Shown here: piece after piece, positions 23,857 to 35,439 of the stretch
Layout of the letters: every line of letters starts with the position of its first letter
Numbering within the stretch: the stretch's first letter is position 1
Assembly: GCA_032622095.1 (NCBI GenBank)
Contig: CP136062.1
Location: 130,097,282-130,161,281, forward strand
Length of the DNA stretch: 64,000 nt
Reading direction: 5' to 3'
From: Siphonodentalium dalli
Lineage: Eukaryota > Mollusca > Scaphopoda > Gadilida > Siphonodentaliidae
Program-made: the position numbers and the translations under genes
Notes under the pieces: generated by a model
Databases searched by the model: none
Told to the model about the DNA's origin: nothing
The model's input: only the letters and a program-made list of their open reading frames with translations

Positions 23857-26800
23857 ATGGCAGAACCAACCCCGTATCTAGGGACCAGCAACTTTCAAGA
23901 GGACTTGTGCGTCTTATCCTTTCATATAGCATATGTCAATGTAATGTGGACACTTAACTAAGGAAAATCCATTGGTAAAACTTATGGCAAAAGGATTGGA
24001 GACTTTTATTGACTTCTCTGATAAGCGAGGATATAACCATTTATCTGAATATTTAAAGGGCAACAGATAACCACGCCCATTGGTAAGGTCTAGTTGGTCC
24101 ATAAAGACTGTAGGTGTGATTTCACTGATAGGAAAAGAACCTTCAGTGTCAATCCTGTGTGTATGGATACGGTTCCGCTATCTAAGAAAATGAGGTCTAA
24201 ACAAGACCCATTTAATTTCAAAGAAGATTATGTGGAAAGGGTGCCATACACCAGATCCCCGTCATCCCGGTAGAAGGCAAGTGCGAACAGTAGCAACTCT
24301 TCCTATTAGAGGTAAAGTTTTAGAACATTGCCGAATAAGAGAGGATTCGTGGGCATTGAAGGTTCAGAAACGCATTCTAAGTTGCAATGATCTTGCTGCA
24401 GAAGCCGTATATCATGCATCTTGTTAGAAATAAATGAGGAACCATCTGAGAGAAAACCACAGGGCAGAACACCAAGTGTCGAAATGCAACGCTCATTTGA
24501 TTCGTTGCGTGTATGGCTGGAGTCTGGGGGAGGTAAGAACTGTATACTCTATCCGAGTTACATACTCGAATGGTAGAGCTAGCAATTGGGTCAGAATCAT
24601 ATTCAATAAAACGCCTTAAACAGAAATCGGAAGAACGGTATGGGGAGTATATATGTTTTGCTGAAGTCGAAGGGCGTAGCAACGTCATTTGCTTCAAAGA
24701 TATGGCCAAGTACCTGATAAATGACAAGTGGTATGCGGATAAGAAAGATGACATGGAGGAGGAGGCAGACAGAGTTGTTGTGACCGCCGCGAAGATGATT
24801 AGGGCAAAGTTGTGGGAAATGACATATGATAAGAAAACCTACCCCACCAGCGAAGAGATAGGGAATATTGACGACAGAAATAAATGGATTCCTCGCCATT
24901 TACAAATGTTTCTGGAGATACTTGTTCCATCTGAAATCGAACAGAATAGCATTGGTCACAGTATCGAGCAATATGCGAGGTCCCGGTCTGTTATCACACT
25001 ACCCTTTTTGGTATTGGGGTTGAAATGGATCACGTGTTCGGGTCAAGGTGGCTTGTTGATGAACTGTCTAAATTGGGGGTTTCAACTACTTACGACGAAG
25101 TAAGCAGGTACAAGCAATCGGTGATGTAGGTGGAACGTCTTGAGAGTACACTAGTGGAGTATTTTCCAGGTACCTTTACTCAGTGGGTAGCAGATAACGT
25201 CGACCACAACGTCGCTACTATTGATGGTAAAGGTTCATTTCATGGTATGGGGATAATCGCAGTATCAACTTCGAAGGACGAGACCCTGCTTACACCTACA
25301 TCAAAGGTGATCACTCGTCAAAAACGTGTTATGGTTGAAGAACTAATCGAAGACAAAGGTGTGCCTATCATACACTATTTGAAACCTAAAAAGTTGGAAT
25401 TATCCACAATAAAGTTACGACCCATGCTTGAGTTACAAAACCCATACACACTGCCTCCAGGTTTGAACACTGATTTGTTATGGCATTGCGGTTGGCTTTC
25501 GAATAGAACAATGAAGCATACACCGAACTGGTCTCGATTCATGGAACACATCTTTTCTTCAAATCGCTCAGAACCTTCAGCCAAGTCAGAAGTTCTTTTT
25601 CTACCGATAATAGACCTCAACCCATGAGATGAGTCTTGTTTGTTTTCCACTTTGATGTATATTCAGAATCATGCGTTGGGAATTGTGACTCCATGCTTGA
25701 CGTTTGACCAGCCACTTTGGTTCAAAGCGGTTGAAATAATTGAAGCCAAGTCACTAGGAATAGTTTGTAGACTCGGCGGCTTCCATCTGATGAGTTTCAT
25801 GGGTAGCATTGGTACCATGATGAGTGGGTCGGGGTTAGATGAGGCTCTTGAAAACGCTTATGGCTCAAACGTAGTTGTCACAATGCTTTCCGGGAAGGCA
25901 TTCTCGCGAACACTCAGAGGTCATTTCCTTGTGGGCGTAGCCCTTACTAACAAGCTGTTGGGTGAATTGATTTCTGAGGATTCAAATGAAATTTCCAAGT
26001 CGACAGCCGATGATGCGGGGTCAAACAGATACCGAATTATCTGCAAAATAAAATGTTGAAGTACCGCCAACGTTAAATATCGAAATACCTTCGACATCAA
26101 ATGTCGAAGAATCGGCAATCGAAAGAATCACTTCAACTGGTACTGACAGTTTCGAAGGGGAGAAGCTTAGTCAGGCTGAAGTGAAAGCGATAAATGATCT
26201 GTATGAAAAAGTGTTTGATGGGACCATCCCAGTTTCGGCTGTTTCCGATTCAATAGAACTGCTCAAATTGAACGAACTTATGTTATATTACAAGACGTAC
26301 CTGGCGAGAAATCCAGAACATGCAAACTTTGGATACAGTATATGGAGTACATAGAAATGTTGAAAGATTTTATTCGAGCTGAGAGAACAGGAGATTGGAA
26401 TCTCAATTTAGTAGGAAAAATGTTGAATTTGTTTGCCGCCACTGGGCACGTGCACTATGCGAAGAGATGTCGCTTGTATTTGCAAATGATGCTTTACTTA
26501 CCCAAGAAATATCCGTGGTTAAACAAATGTTTTATAGAGGATGGTGTTCATACTATTCGAATGAGCAGTAGGTTTTGGGCAGGACTATCAAGTGACCTAG
26601 TTATTGAGCAAGTCTTGATGCGTTCCATCAAAAGTCGGGGTGGACTTACGCGAGGAAGGGGAATAACTGAATCTGTACGCCATCAATGGGTTTATTGCAT
26701 GCACAGGTGTGCCCAAAATACACGGCACAATGACAGACTTAACAAACACAAAACACAAAACCAGTGAACAACAATATACGCGAAGTTCATGACCATGATT

Positions 26801-27174
26801 TCCTCCGGCCGGTCTGCTATCGAACCTCAGAAATTGGCACCTACAGAGAGGGCAGCCTATTTCCATAGTCTTATGGTTCACTTACAGGTTTTAATCTGGG
26901 CATATCTCGGGAACATATATCTAGAACCAAGACATTGGGGATGGAAACAGCAGGGGTCAATACTTATCCCAATAATGACTGACCTAGAACCAGCACCAGA
27001 AATATTCTTAAATTCATTCAATGAAATTATAAAATGTCGCCAAGAAAGCCTTGTTGCACAAATCAATGTTCCTGTTGCAAAAATGGACTTAAGTGTGTCA
27101 CTGCCTGTGAGGATTGTCGTGAGGAGATTTGCACGAATTTTGAGCAAACGGTTGTTGATCAGAAACTGGATTGA
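23857..27174 (+). pseudogene. Decayed transposon gene: CXC-domain protein family
   Basis: Pieces of one long protein follow each other in the plus strand across three frames: LVHKDCRCDFTDRKR (24094 on), QVRT..VLEHC..DSWALKV and AAEAVYHASC (24230-24427), a charged segment (24570-25020), EMDHVFGSRWL..SRYKQSVM (to 25126), VADNVDHN and SFHGMGII (25130 on), LPIIDLNP, TFDQPLW, RLGGFH, GSGLDEALE, RGHFLV (to about 26059), FIRAERTGDWNL, RFWAGLSSDLVIEQVLMRS, GGLTRGRG (26342-26720), HWGWKQQGS and TDLEPAPE, then a C-terminal cysteine cluster. Stops interrupt the frame at 25127-25129 (TAG) and 25625-25627 (TGA), with frameshifts near 24430, 25000, 26060, 26720 and 27040. From memory this matches a large uncharacterised animal family often labelled Tesmin/TSO1-like CXC. 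No search was run. The start at 23857 is only a guess. Confidence 0.82.
27034..27174 (+). pseudogene. C-terminal CXC cysteine cluster of the transposon gene
   Basis: A 46-codon segment ending at a TGA contains the run CCTNQCSCCKNGLKCVTACE followed by DC and a further cysteine six residues on, then an acidic tail. The spacing of paired and single cysteines resembles half of a Tesmin/TSO1 CRC (CXC) zinc-binding domain, a known DNA-binding fold. It is one frame away from the preceding TDLEPAPE segment, so a frameshift lies near 27040. In family members I recall, a similar cluster ends the protein. Confidence 0.75.
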
Positions 27175-27281
27175 ATGTGGCTGTATAGCCAGAAAGCAAT
27201 CTCAACACTCAATAGATGTATCTTTCGTTCGGGTGGGAGATTCAAAGTCAATAGATTCATAATATGGAAAATTAGTGCGAA

Positions 27282-27287
27282 AATAAA
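27282..27287 (+). terminator. Candidate poly(A) signal of the transposon gene
   Basis: AATAAA lies about 108 bases after the stop of the CXC segment and inside the right TIR boundary. No other canonical hexamer is closer. Confidence 0.4.
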
Positions 27288-27518
27288 GAAAAAACACATA
27301 TTTTTCCGGTTTTGGGTGACATTTTGGCAGCCATCTTTAGATCTTTTACCCGGAAACAACATAGTTTGCTCTGGAAATATATTGTATACACTACAAAAGG
27401 AATTTTGGTTATAAAACGGGTTGATAGTTTTATTGTGTGAGTCAAACAATAGACTTCTCGAAATTTTCAACTTTCAAGCGGCCATGTTGGACGCCATCTT
27501 GAATAAAAAAAATTCCCC

Positions 27519-27635
27519 AAAGCGGATTTTAGCGGATTTTGGATATGTTCACCAGGGGGTTATTCTGCTTCGAATGACACCAAATTCAGCTTGTTAAGAA
27601 TTTTTTCCGGGTTCAACCCTTCAACAGCCAGACTA
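27519..27635 (-). repeat. Right terminal inverted repeat
   Basis: Inverted partner of 23137-23263. It keeps the terminal 12 bases and the doubled AAAATCCGCT perfectly and diverges in the middle. Confidence 0.85.
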
Positions 27636-30600
27636 ATATTCAATAACCGGTAAATATTCGAATTATATATTCGAGCGAATTCCGAACTGAACACTAGAAT
27701 AACTTATCTGGAAATTACTCGTTTGTCCACGATCTAGCTCGATAAATTCATGGCTATATATAAGATATGAATACGCATTGGAGACACCTATTGAAATGAT
27801 AGAAATTATCTCTTCAGAAAGGAAGACGTTCTTTTGTGGACAGGCTGTAACATTTAAAACTTTTCGTTATTTAGATTTTTCCTGATATGGCAATAAAAGA
27901 GGGCCTTTTTGAAGGTTGGGAACAGATATCGGTCAGGTCTTAAGAAATATCCACTTATATATTGGTCCCCGTATAAAGCCTATCATCTCTATATGCCTTA
28001 AAATTGAGACTTGAAAATTACGCGCCAGTTTAAAGATGCGCTATGTCTTCGCAACAACTGTTCGAACAAAAACAACAGCAACAACAACATCAACAACGGC
28101 AACAAAATTGATTTGTTTTGAAGTCATAATTGAATTAGTATTCTCAACAACAAAACATCCTGGTGTTGCATATATACATTTAGGAGCATTTTGAAAATGT
28201 ATTTTAAATCGTAAATCGATACACGTATCACAGCCGAACAGTATAATGTTCTAAAAATAAATAGCCACGTTTCTGTTCCATGCAGTTTAAATACAAATTG
28301 GGGGAAATTGTTGCCAGTGATAGAAGCTCCTATATTGACTATTGCCCCACTGACTCGTTTTTAATTGCCCCCCCCCCCTCTCGTATATTATAGAAAGTTC
28401 ATAGCACTTTAAACTTTTACGTCTTCAAACACCCCTGCTCACGTCATACGATCACAGTAAAACAAAATTAACTTCCGAAAGCCGCGCATGTGTAGCCCTC
28501 ATTCCCATAAGAATTCCCAAACTGTGACAAGAAACCACGTTGCAGCATTGTGCACAGTGGGACATTGCTGATCGCGTTACTTCGCACAGTGGGGATGCCT
28601 TTTAGAAGTCTCCTCAAATCGAAGCCACAACAGACGCCCAATCTGTTTACCATTCATGATATATTGACTCTGTAATAAATCAATTCTTCTACTGTTTGCG
28701 CTAACGCCCTTGACAACACGCCTCAGCATATGAGCCGTAACCTGCGTTCTAGAATGTCGTCACCTCATGACGGCGCTGTTGGTGCCCTTGTGTTTCTGAC
28801 CTGCGCGTTATGGTCAATTCAAGACATAAAACCGCTAAACGGTACCCACCTTGAGCATATCGGACCACCCTGGTAATCTGTACCTGTTTATCTTTAGTTT
28901 CGAACTGTTGTTCCGCCTAATTATTCACAAAAGGGACTCAAGATACAGCAAATTAATACAGAATGTGGCTAAAAAATAATACCATGCCTAGATTTGACGC
29001 CTTGAAGAACGTGCTTCTGAGAATAGCCTCTCGTATTTTCGCATTATTTTCGTATTATCACAGTGTCAGTTTCGAAGCTTAATAGCTATCTCTCCAAGTA
29101 TCCCGAACTAAATCTGGCGATGAAGATCCGATGATCCTCTCATTTGTAAGGAAGCCATCTCGCTTGTAGTTGTAATTGACGCTTCGGTAAACTGAATGAC
29201 ACGACTTTGTTATTAATAACTAGTTCATTATAATAAGCGGCTTTGTTAATAACTTTAGTGAGAGTACCCGAGTTTGGTTTTAACAATTTGTTTAATTCGG
29301 TTTCAATATTTAGGGTCATGGAAGGTCACGAGCGTCAGGTATGTCACTGCTTCTTTTGTTGATACAGTCAGCGACAGACAACAAATGACCATTCATTGTG
29401 AAATCGTGCACGAAATAATGTTCGCATCGAACATGGCGAAGGCCAAACGCACGAATCCGAAACCAGTAAAATGCATGGCCATTCATTGGCACGAATTTCG
29501 CCAGCAGGCGACACATGCCCTTGCCAAACCACTGATGTGGTAAATGATCAGGGGACCTCACTTGACCTGATCAGAACCACATTGTTTACCATGAGAATTG
29601 GCAACTTGAAATTATTTGCTGCAAAATATATACATTTTTAGAAGCAAAGCTACATTTTGTATTCACTTACTACGGGTAATAATGGGTATTAATGTTAGTG
29701 GAATAGTAGCATATTTGATATTATATTTGGAAATTTTAGTCCTAGCACAATGTTTATAGTGAATCAGAAACAAGAAATTTTACAGTCACAATTTTGAAGT
29801 AAATTTAATTTTTTTTGTCATACATTTGCCGCCTACACTGCAATTTATGCTACTTTTACAGTTAAGCAAACGTGTGTGATGTTAATTTAGTTCGGACTAC
29901 CATCATCTCAATCGATACGCCATATCACGACGTTGTAAGTTTTACGGGTGGAAGAAAGACCGTGCCAAGAGTTAATTTCGCCGGAATATCACTAAACTGT
30001 ACGTAGAAACCGTTTATCCACAGAAAAGAAACTAAACAGGTTGCAATCTTCGTGCATGGACTTCAAATATATGAGCTTATCGAACAAGCTCTGTCAACGC
30101 TTGGGGGCTTTTATTGGTCAATGCCTCATGCCCTTAACAACTTCTATATATACGGACATTCGAAAGGGGGCATATTGAATACAGCAACGATAAAACCTAC
30201 CAAACCAATCAGCGATTATATAGCATTCGGTTGGACGATAATGATAACAATGTTTCGTTAATTTTAAAGAAAAGCAACCACACTTTTAAACGCCTGATAT
30301 ATATGATCACGTATGTGAACATTATCTAAATAGTTTTATTGTGGAGTACTAATGCTACATATGTGAAGATGTTAGCGTCTCACAACTTGAAGAGGTATAG
30401 CCGAAACAGGGACTATATATATATATCTCGGATATCCAAACATTAAGCACTTTAGAGTTTAACACAGTTAAAGTTTGGGCTATATTTCGCTGAAAAAAAA
30501 ATGGAAAATTATATAGACTATTGACATATGTGTACTAAATAATGCAAATTTTTAATCTGTTTAAATAACATAATGATTATTAGTGGCCATCTATAAAGCA

Positions 30601-30692
30601 TCTAAACTACATGTATGTGAAATAAATTCAATAGCAAAAAAGCTTCTGTATTTCATGTTGGTCTTCTCTTCCAAACGAGTTATAAAGTTATT
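27636..30692. other. Non-coding; small (AAC)n and poly-C tracts
   Basis: An imperfect AAC/CAA tract lies at about 28066-28105 and a C run near 28369-28378. Bases 28690-29260 are comparatively complex and unrepetitive. A phrase ACGACGTTGTAAGTTTTACG (29927 region) recurs in altered form at about 34350, so a minor dispersed repeat is present. No gene is supported; the overlapping plus and minus frames near 29274-29561 have no family resemblance. Confidence 0.4.
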
Positions 30693-30869
30693 ATACAATG
30701 TTGTGTACAGTATGTGTTTTTCTTGTACTCATCCAGGTTGTGGTGAACCACAACATGCTGTGGTGAAAAGTTATATTGGACGAGAAGCTATACGCGTCTC
30801 GTCCAATATGACTTTTCACCACAACCTGGACGAGTACAAGAAAACACATACTGTACACAACATTGTATG
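30693..30869. repeat. ~175-bp palindrome with asymmetric insertion
   Basis: The outer arms (ATACAATGTTGTGTACAGTA... and its inverse ending at 30869) enclose CTTGTACTC..CCAGGTTGTGGTGA and a centre with GAGACGCGTATAGC on one strand. The left arm has an extra ~20-base stretch (ACCACAACATGCTGTGGTGA) that duplicates arm sequence. Bases 30925-30990 hold three more GTCCAATATGACTTT-type phrases from the palindrome core. Confidence 0.8.
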
Positions 30870-31499
30870 ATTTTTAGTATCCATCTGTATGTTTATCCAA
30901 ATGACGTTACCCAGTCCCGATAACTTTTATAAAAGTCATACTGGACTCGATTTGAGTCCAATATGACTTTCGGGAGTCCAATATGACTTTTCCCCGGATT
31001 ATCATGCGACGGCTTTTGCCCAATCAGAAATAGTGTTAGTTAAGCGATTGATAATAAATATATGTATTGTACACTATATAATTTTAATACATCAGTTACA
31101 AATCTATATCATGAAGCCGAGATAAATTATGTTTTATTTAACAGCACAATATATGGTTTTAAATGAGAAAGTCAGACTGATCATGGTGGACGCACCATTT
31201 TTCAGTCTCCCAAATACTGCGTGAAAAATTACATCTTACAGCCATAATTATGATTCGCGACATAGAGATTCCACAAACAGCCACATGGCGCGTCCAGATT
31301 GTCGAGATATATGGAAAGTTCGAATAAATATTAAGATGCAATCACCCAGTATCTCACGAAATGTCATACAACGACATGAAAAATGCTTCTGGAAGATATT
31401 ACGATTTGTAAAAAAGTAACTACGGAAACGGAACAGAACTGAGATATCAAAAACCCGGAATATAATCGGCGTCCGAATATGATTTATAAAACTAAATGC

Positions 31500-32338
31500 C
31501 CCATAATTCATCAGACCGTATTAAGGGAAATTGTTTTTCCGCATGATAACTCAGCCGTATCTAGTAACGAGCGTGGATAATGAGCACGATTTCGTGGACC
31601 GTTCATAATCGGCTGTTCCTTCAGATTAAAGATTTAACCGGGTCTTCGTAATTCTGGGGAAGGACTTAACGAGGCTGGTGGCTATCAAGAAAAATGACTG
31701 CAATAAAGACAGTGTTTAAAAACATTCCCGGAATTGAGGGCTTGACCCCGGCCTATCTGGTATCGATCGACAAGACTCTCAAAGATTTAAAAAACACATC
31801 AAGTTGATAAAAAGTGATTACTGACAAATTGCTCCAGTAACTCTTAATCGAGAGTCCAATCCAATGAAGCAATCAAACGCTGAGTAGACTTTCCAGTCAG
31901 TGAACGTACCACATGAATGCAGCCCGCCTGGTAGTGACCCCTTTGGATGAGATGACTCTTGCGCGTTCTTTTTCAGACGTTTGCATCTTCAACGCTAATG
32001 AACACATATAGGGTAATTGTTCAATTATGTACACACACTAATACAAAATATACACACATCTATCGATTGCTGATGTTTCTTTGTTTCTTACATGACTAAA
32101 CTATCTTGAGTCTTCAAACGTCGCAGTAACCGTTTCTATACTAAATGGAGTATCCTACTCAGTAACCAGAGAGTATACACTGGCATAGACCACTATTCAT
32201 CTGGAGAGGTTGTCAGGGGAAAAAGCAGACGACAAATAATACAAGTACAGAAGGAGTCCTATATTTATAAGCCATATCACTGAGTCGCTATACCATATTG
32301 GATCCATCCAGCCCCGTTCCGCGCATTCAGTGCCTCAG
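31500..32338. other. Non-repetitive non-coding stretch
   Basis: Bases 31590-31960 contain CATAATCGGCTGTTCC, several TAAT and AATCGA(T) phrases and no long frame or repeat. It is possible regulatory DNA, but the support is only composition. Confidence 0.2.
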
Positions 32339-32457
32339 GTCAAAGTTATGGAGTAGCATTCCATATATATGGAGCTTTTGAATATTCATGAATTCCTTAT
32401 ATGGAATTCATGAATATTCAAAACTCCATATATGGAATGCTACTCCAGAACTTTGAC
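32339..32457. repeat. 119-bp palindrome
   Basis: GTCAAAG...CTCCATATAT and TTTTGAATATTCATGAATTC pair with the inverse on the right, with a centre near CTTATATGG. The arms are about 57 bp with few mismatches. Confidence 0.85.
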
Positions 32458-32808
32458 ATGTAGCACTTAAACCGCGGAATGGGGGTGGATGGAATTAGTA
32501 TCATCAGAGCGATTTACGAAAGTGATAGACATTTATTATTTGCTTTTTATGTTCCACACATAGGTGGGACGAACGCAGCAAATATTTGAATTCCAAAATA
32601 TTTGAATTCACATATAGCATACGATTGATTGAGGGTTAACTAAGAACAGCAACAGGTATATAGTCAAAAACTATATTAGCAACGCCAAGGTTTTAACATG
32701 CGATGTCTCGTCATCGAAGAGAGTTATATATCAATAAAAACAATCAGAACAAAGTCGATCTATTTTTCCATGTTCTTCTTAGTAACAATACTAAATCCGA
32801 CCACTTAT

Positions 32809-33028
32809 GGGACCATCTCCTGTTATACTCAACTCAGCAGAATAAATGCAACAAATGAATGCATTTGAGCCATGGGTTAGTGCAAAATACACCCGTGTGC
32901 TCTATGAACTTCGCAAACAATTATTCATTTTCTTTATAATAAGATGTTGTTTGCACTAACCATCTGGGATGGCTCAAATTCATTCATTTGTTGCATATAT
33001 TCTGTTGAGTATAAAAGGAGATGGTCCC
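32809..33028. mobile_element. 220-bp inverted-repeat MITE
   Basis: The left end GGGACCATCTCCTGTTATAC and ~75 following bases recur inverted at the right end (AAAGGAGATGGTCCC). The arms include CAACAAATGAATGCATTTGA and GGTTAGTGCAAA, and the loop is about 60 bp. Non-coding; the target duplication is unclear. Confidence 0.75.
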
Positions 33029-33207
33029 ATCAATGGCGGATTTTATAGTGTGCAGTACCCCTTTAAACAATGAGCTATAATAATATGTATAAGGCACCAA
33101 TAAAAGCACCCAAGTCGAAATGTTTTCACATGAGTCAGGGATATATTCATTTTTTTAAGAACTTACTAAGGAATAAAACGTACCATAATGTACATATAGC
33201 TCATTAA

Positions 33208-33723
33208 AGATACGGGCGGCGTTGGTGGTGGGTATGCTGTTAAAATATTCACCTAAAAAACCGCCATAAACAAAAATAATAGTGAAATATAGACATAATG
33301 TGTTCTTATACCAATCAGAAATATGGCGTAAACAGTATGTTATTGTCAATTTGTTTCCCTTTGTTATGTAAACAAAAGCAAAAAACGTTACGTTACCTAG
33401 CTTTTGTTTAGATCCGGATATGGTCAACATAAAGAGCGCTATTTGCTACTGTTTTCCTGATATGGAAATAATAAAGAGCGTTTATATCATTTGTGTGTGA
33501 TTAACCAATAGAATTGCGCTGTGTTATATAAACAGAAGCACAACTTATGCGACACGAGCAGTCTCTTGTTTACGCACACCATCGTACATCTTGACGACAG
33601 TATACTATTTACGCGCTGATTATGTTTGGCATATGAACAAAACTATATATATTTTAATATTCCTTCTGTTGATGGCGATTTGAACAAATATGAATATTTC
33701 TGCAACGAACGCCGCCCGTGCCT
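33208..33723 (-). mobile_element. TTAA MITE (family M1, copy E, old)
   Basis: TTAA flanks lie at 33204-33207 and 33724-33727. The minus-strand order matches the other copies: AGGCACGGGCGGC, GAATATTCATATTTGTTC, AAACGCTCTTTATTA, GATATTTC..., and a right tip with CCACCACCAACGCCGCC. It is clearly more diverged than copies A-D. The flanking duplication is still intact. Confidence 0.8.
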
Positions 33724-33956
33724 TTAACATACCCATCATATTACTGCGCGAATTCAAATACGAGTAAGGTAATTCAATTTGGTTCATGGTCTTGAAACTT
33801 GAAGCAAATATTCACCAGCATATATATACTAGCCCCTGCAATATAGTGAGCCGGCCGTTACCATCATTTAATTAGTTATTGTCCTTTTTCGAAATAGTAA
33901 TGTGTTACGATGGTTACAATTTATAATATATGGTTACATGTATTATAGTCCTCTAG

Positions 33957-34003
33957 TTTATAAGCTATACAGTGATTCAGGCTGGCATCTGATACAGTCC
34001 TCT
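33957..34003 (+). repeat. Isolated copy of the 50-bp tandem unit
   Basis: One unit (TTTATAAGCTATACAGTGAT...) separated by 390 bp from the main array at 34391-34589. It suggests the array grew from, or seeded, this copy. Confidence 0.85.
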
Positions 34004-34312
34004 AAATGTTGTAAAAAAAATAGGAATTTTCGAAATTTGTTATTTTTTGGTGAAATTGCGTTTTTTGGATGTAAAAGGGTTTGTAACATGTATGTAATAA
34101 CAACACATCCCAGTCTTAGTAGTCATGTAACATGTATGTAATAACCACAAGAAATGTTGTAAAAAAATTAGAAAATTTCTAAATTTGTTATTTTTTTGTG
34201 AAATTCGTTTCTTTTATGTAAAAGGGTTTGTAACATGTATGTAATAACCACACATCCCAGTCTAAGTAGTCATGTAACATGTATGTAATTACCACACATC
34301 CCAGTCTATTGT
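34004..34312 (+). repeat. ~147-bp tandem duplication
   Basis: Two copies of a unit beginning AAATGTTGTAAAAAAA and containing AAAGGGTTTGTAACATGTAT. The sub-phrase AACATGTATGTAATAACCAC occurs four times with small changes. Confidence 0.8.
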
Positions 34313-34390
34313 TTATTAGGGTTTATCGTCGTTCTAGCCGCTAGGCCACAAACGACGTTGTCAATTTACGGGTGGAGGAAAGACCACTAG

Positions 34391-34589
34391 TTTATATGCT
34401 ATACAGTGATTCAGGCTGGCATCTGATAACAGTCCTCTAGTTTATAAGCTATACAGTGATTCAGGCTGGCATCTGATAACAGTCCTCTAGTTTATAAGCT
34501 ATACAGTGATTCAGGCTGGCATCTGATAACAGTCCTCTAGTTTATAAGCTATACAGTGATTCAGGCTGGCATCTGATACAGTCCTCTAT
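34391..34589 (+). repeat. Four tandem copies of an exact 50-bp unit
   Basis: Units at 34391-34440, 34441-34490, 34491-34540 and 34541-34589 each read TTTATAAGCTATACAGTGAT then TCAGGCTGGCATCTGATAAC and AGTCCTCTAG, with one or two changes in the first and last. There are no spacers, so it is a minisatellite and not a CRISPR-like array. Confidence 0.95.
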
Positions 34590-35439
34590 AGTTATGGTTA
34601 CATAACTCTATATACAGCGACAACAATCTTCCATATATATTATTCAACGTCGTGTATTTATGTATTTATAATTATGTAATGAATTGATGTTTCTAACTTC
34701 AAGATTCTGTTCATAAAATATTCCATATACTATATGTCATATACATTGCGTTTGACCGAAGCACATTTATATAGGTGAACATTCACATCGATTAGCGGCA
34801 TAGATCGACCCCAGGCAATCATCAATTATTAATCTATAATGTACCACGTCCGAGTGTGAAAATCCACATGTGTTCTACGGAGAACGCCCGGTGGTTGTGA
34901 CATCGGCCGAATTGAGTAGACCGCTGGACATTTATCTGTAGGGTTAGACGATGTTATCACCACTTTGGTCAAAGAGATCAAGACTGAGGAAACTTCCCAT
35001 ATTTGTTATTGAATTGATAAGTTCTCTTATTGTCTGTTTATAGCTTCCAATCGTCTTGCCGAAGGGCAATGTACTCGCCAAGAAAATACTCAAAAACGGA
35101 AGTGTGTCCACTGACCCGGGACATGTCCCGAGGAAAAGATAACCTTGTGAAAGTGAGTGATGGCATTTTTTTACATGGTGATGTGGAGGGCCGAAATCGC
35201 GGTTAAAATTACCCATCATATATATTTTGAAACCTGTTTCTATAGTCAAACGTTCCTAAACCAATTTCCGCTAACCAGGCGATTAGGCCGTGGTGGTTAA
35301 TTGTAATCAACGTCATTCGTAACCCGACCAAATATAATACGATGAGGCTAAACATATAATCATATTTTAGTGACGTTCTATCTCATATATATTTTGAAGA
35401 GCTCTCTCTGTATGTTTGTCTGTATGTTTGTCAATTATA

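Larger units (their letters stand above)
23137..27635 (+). mobile_element. TIR DNA transposon carrying a CXC-domain gene
   Basis: The left terminus TAGTCTGGCTGT and the following ~125 bp recur inverted at the right terminus (ACAGCCAGACTA ends at 27635). Both TIRs contain CCCGGAAAAAA, TCTTAACAAGCT, AATTTGGT and a doubled AAAATCCGCT at the inner edge. If the ends are TAG...CTA, ATA at 23134-23136 and 27636-27638 is a 3-bp target duplication. If the ends are GTCTGG, the duplication is TA. Inside is one degraded plus-strand gene plus short non-coding flanks. The termini match no superfamily I can name with confidence, and the encoded protein is not a transposase class I can assign. Confidence 0.85.

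Noticed and set aside
24570-27262. Separate small genes for each open segment in the transposon
   Set aside because: The segments follow one protein family in order with frameshifts and stops between them, so they are pieces of one broken gene.
34391-34589. Regular 50-bp repeats considered as a CRISPR-like array
   Set aside because: The units are directly contiguous without spacers, and the window is animal nuclear DNA. It is a minisatellite.
34944-35249. 101-codon minus-strand frame, and a plus-strand frame with LPIVLPKGNVLAKKILKNG in the same DNA
   Set aside because: The plus frame has a plausible basic tail but an in-frame TAG directly before this segment, which could be a splice acceptor. 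No family was recognised for either strand, so no gene is called.
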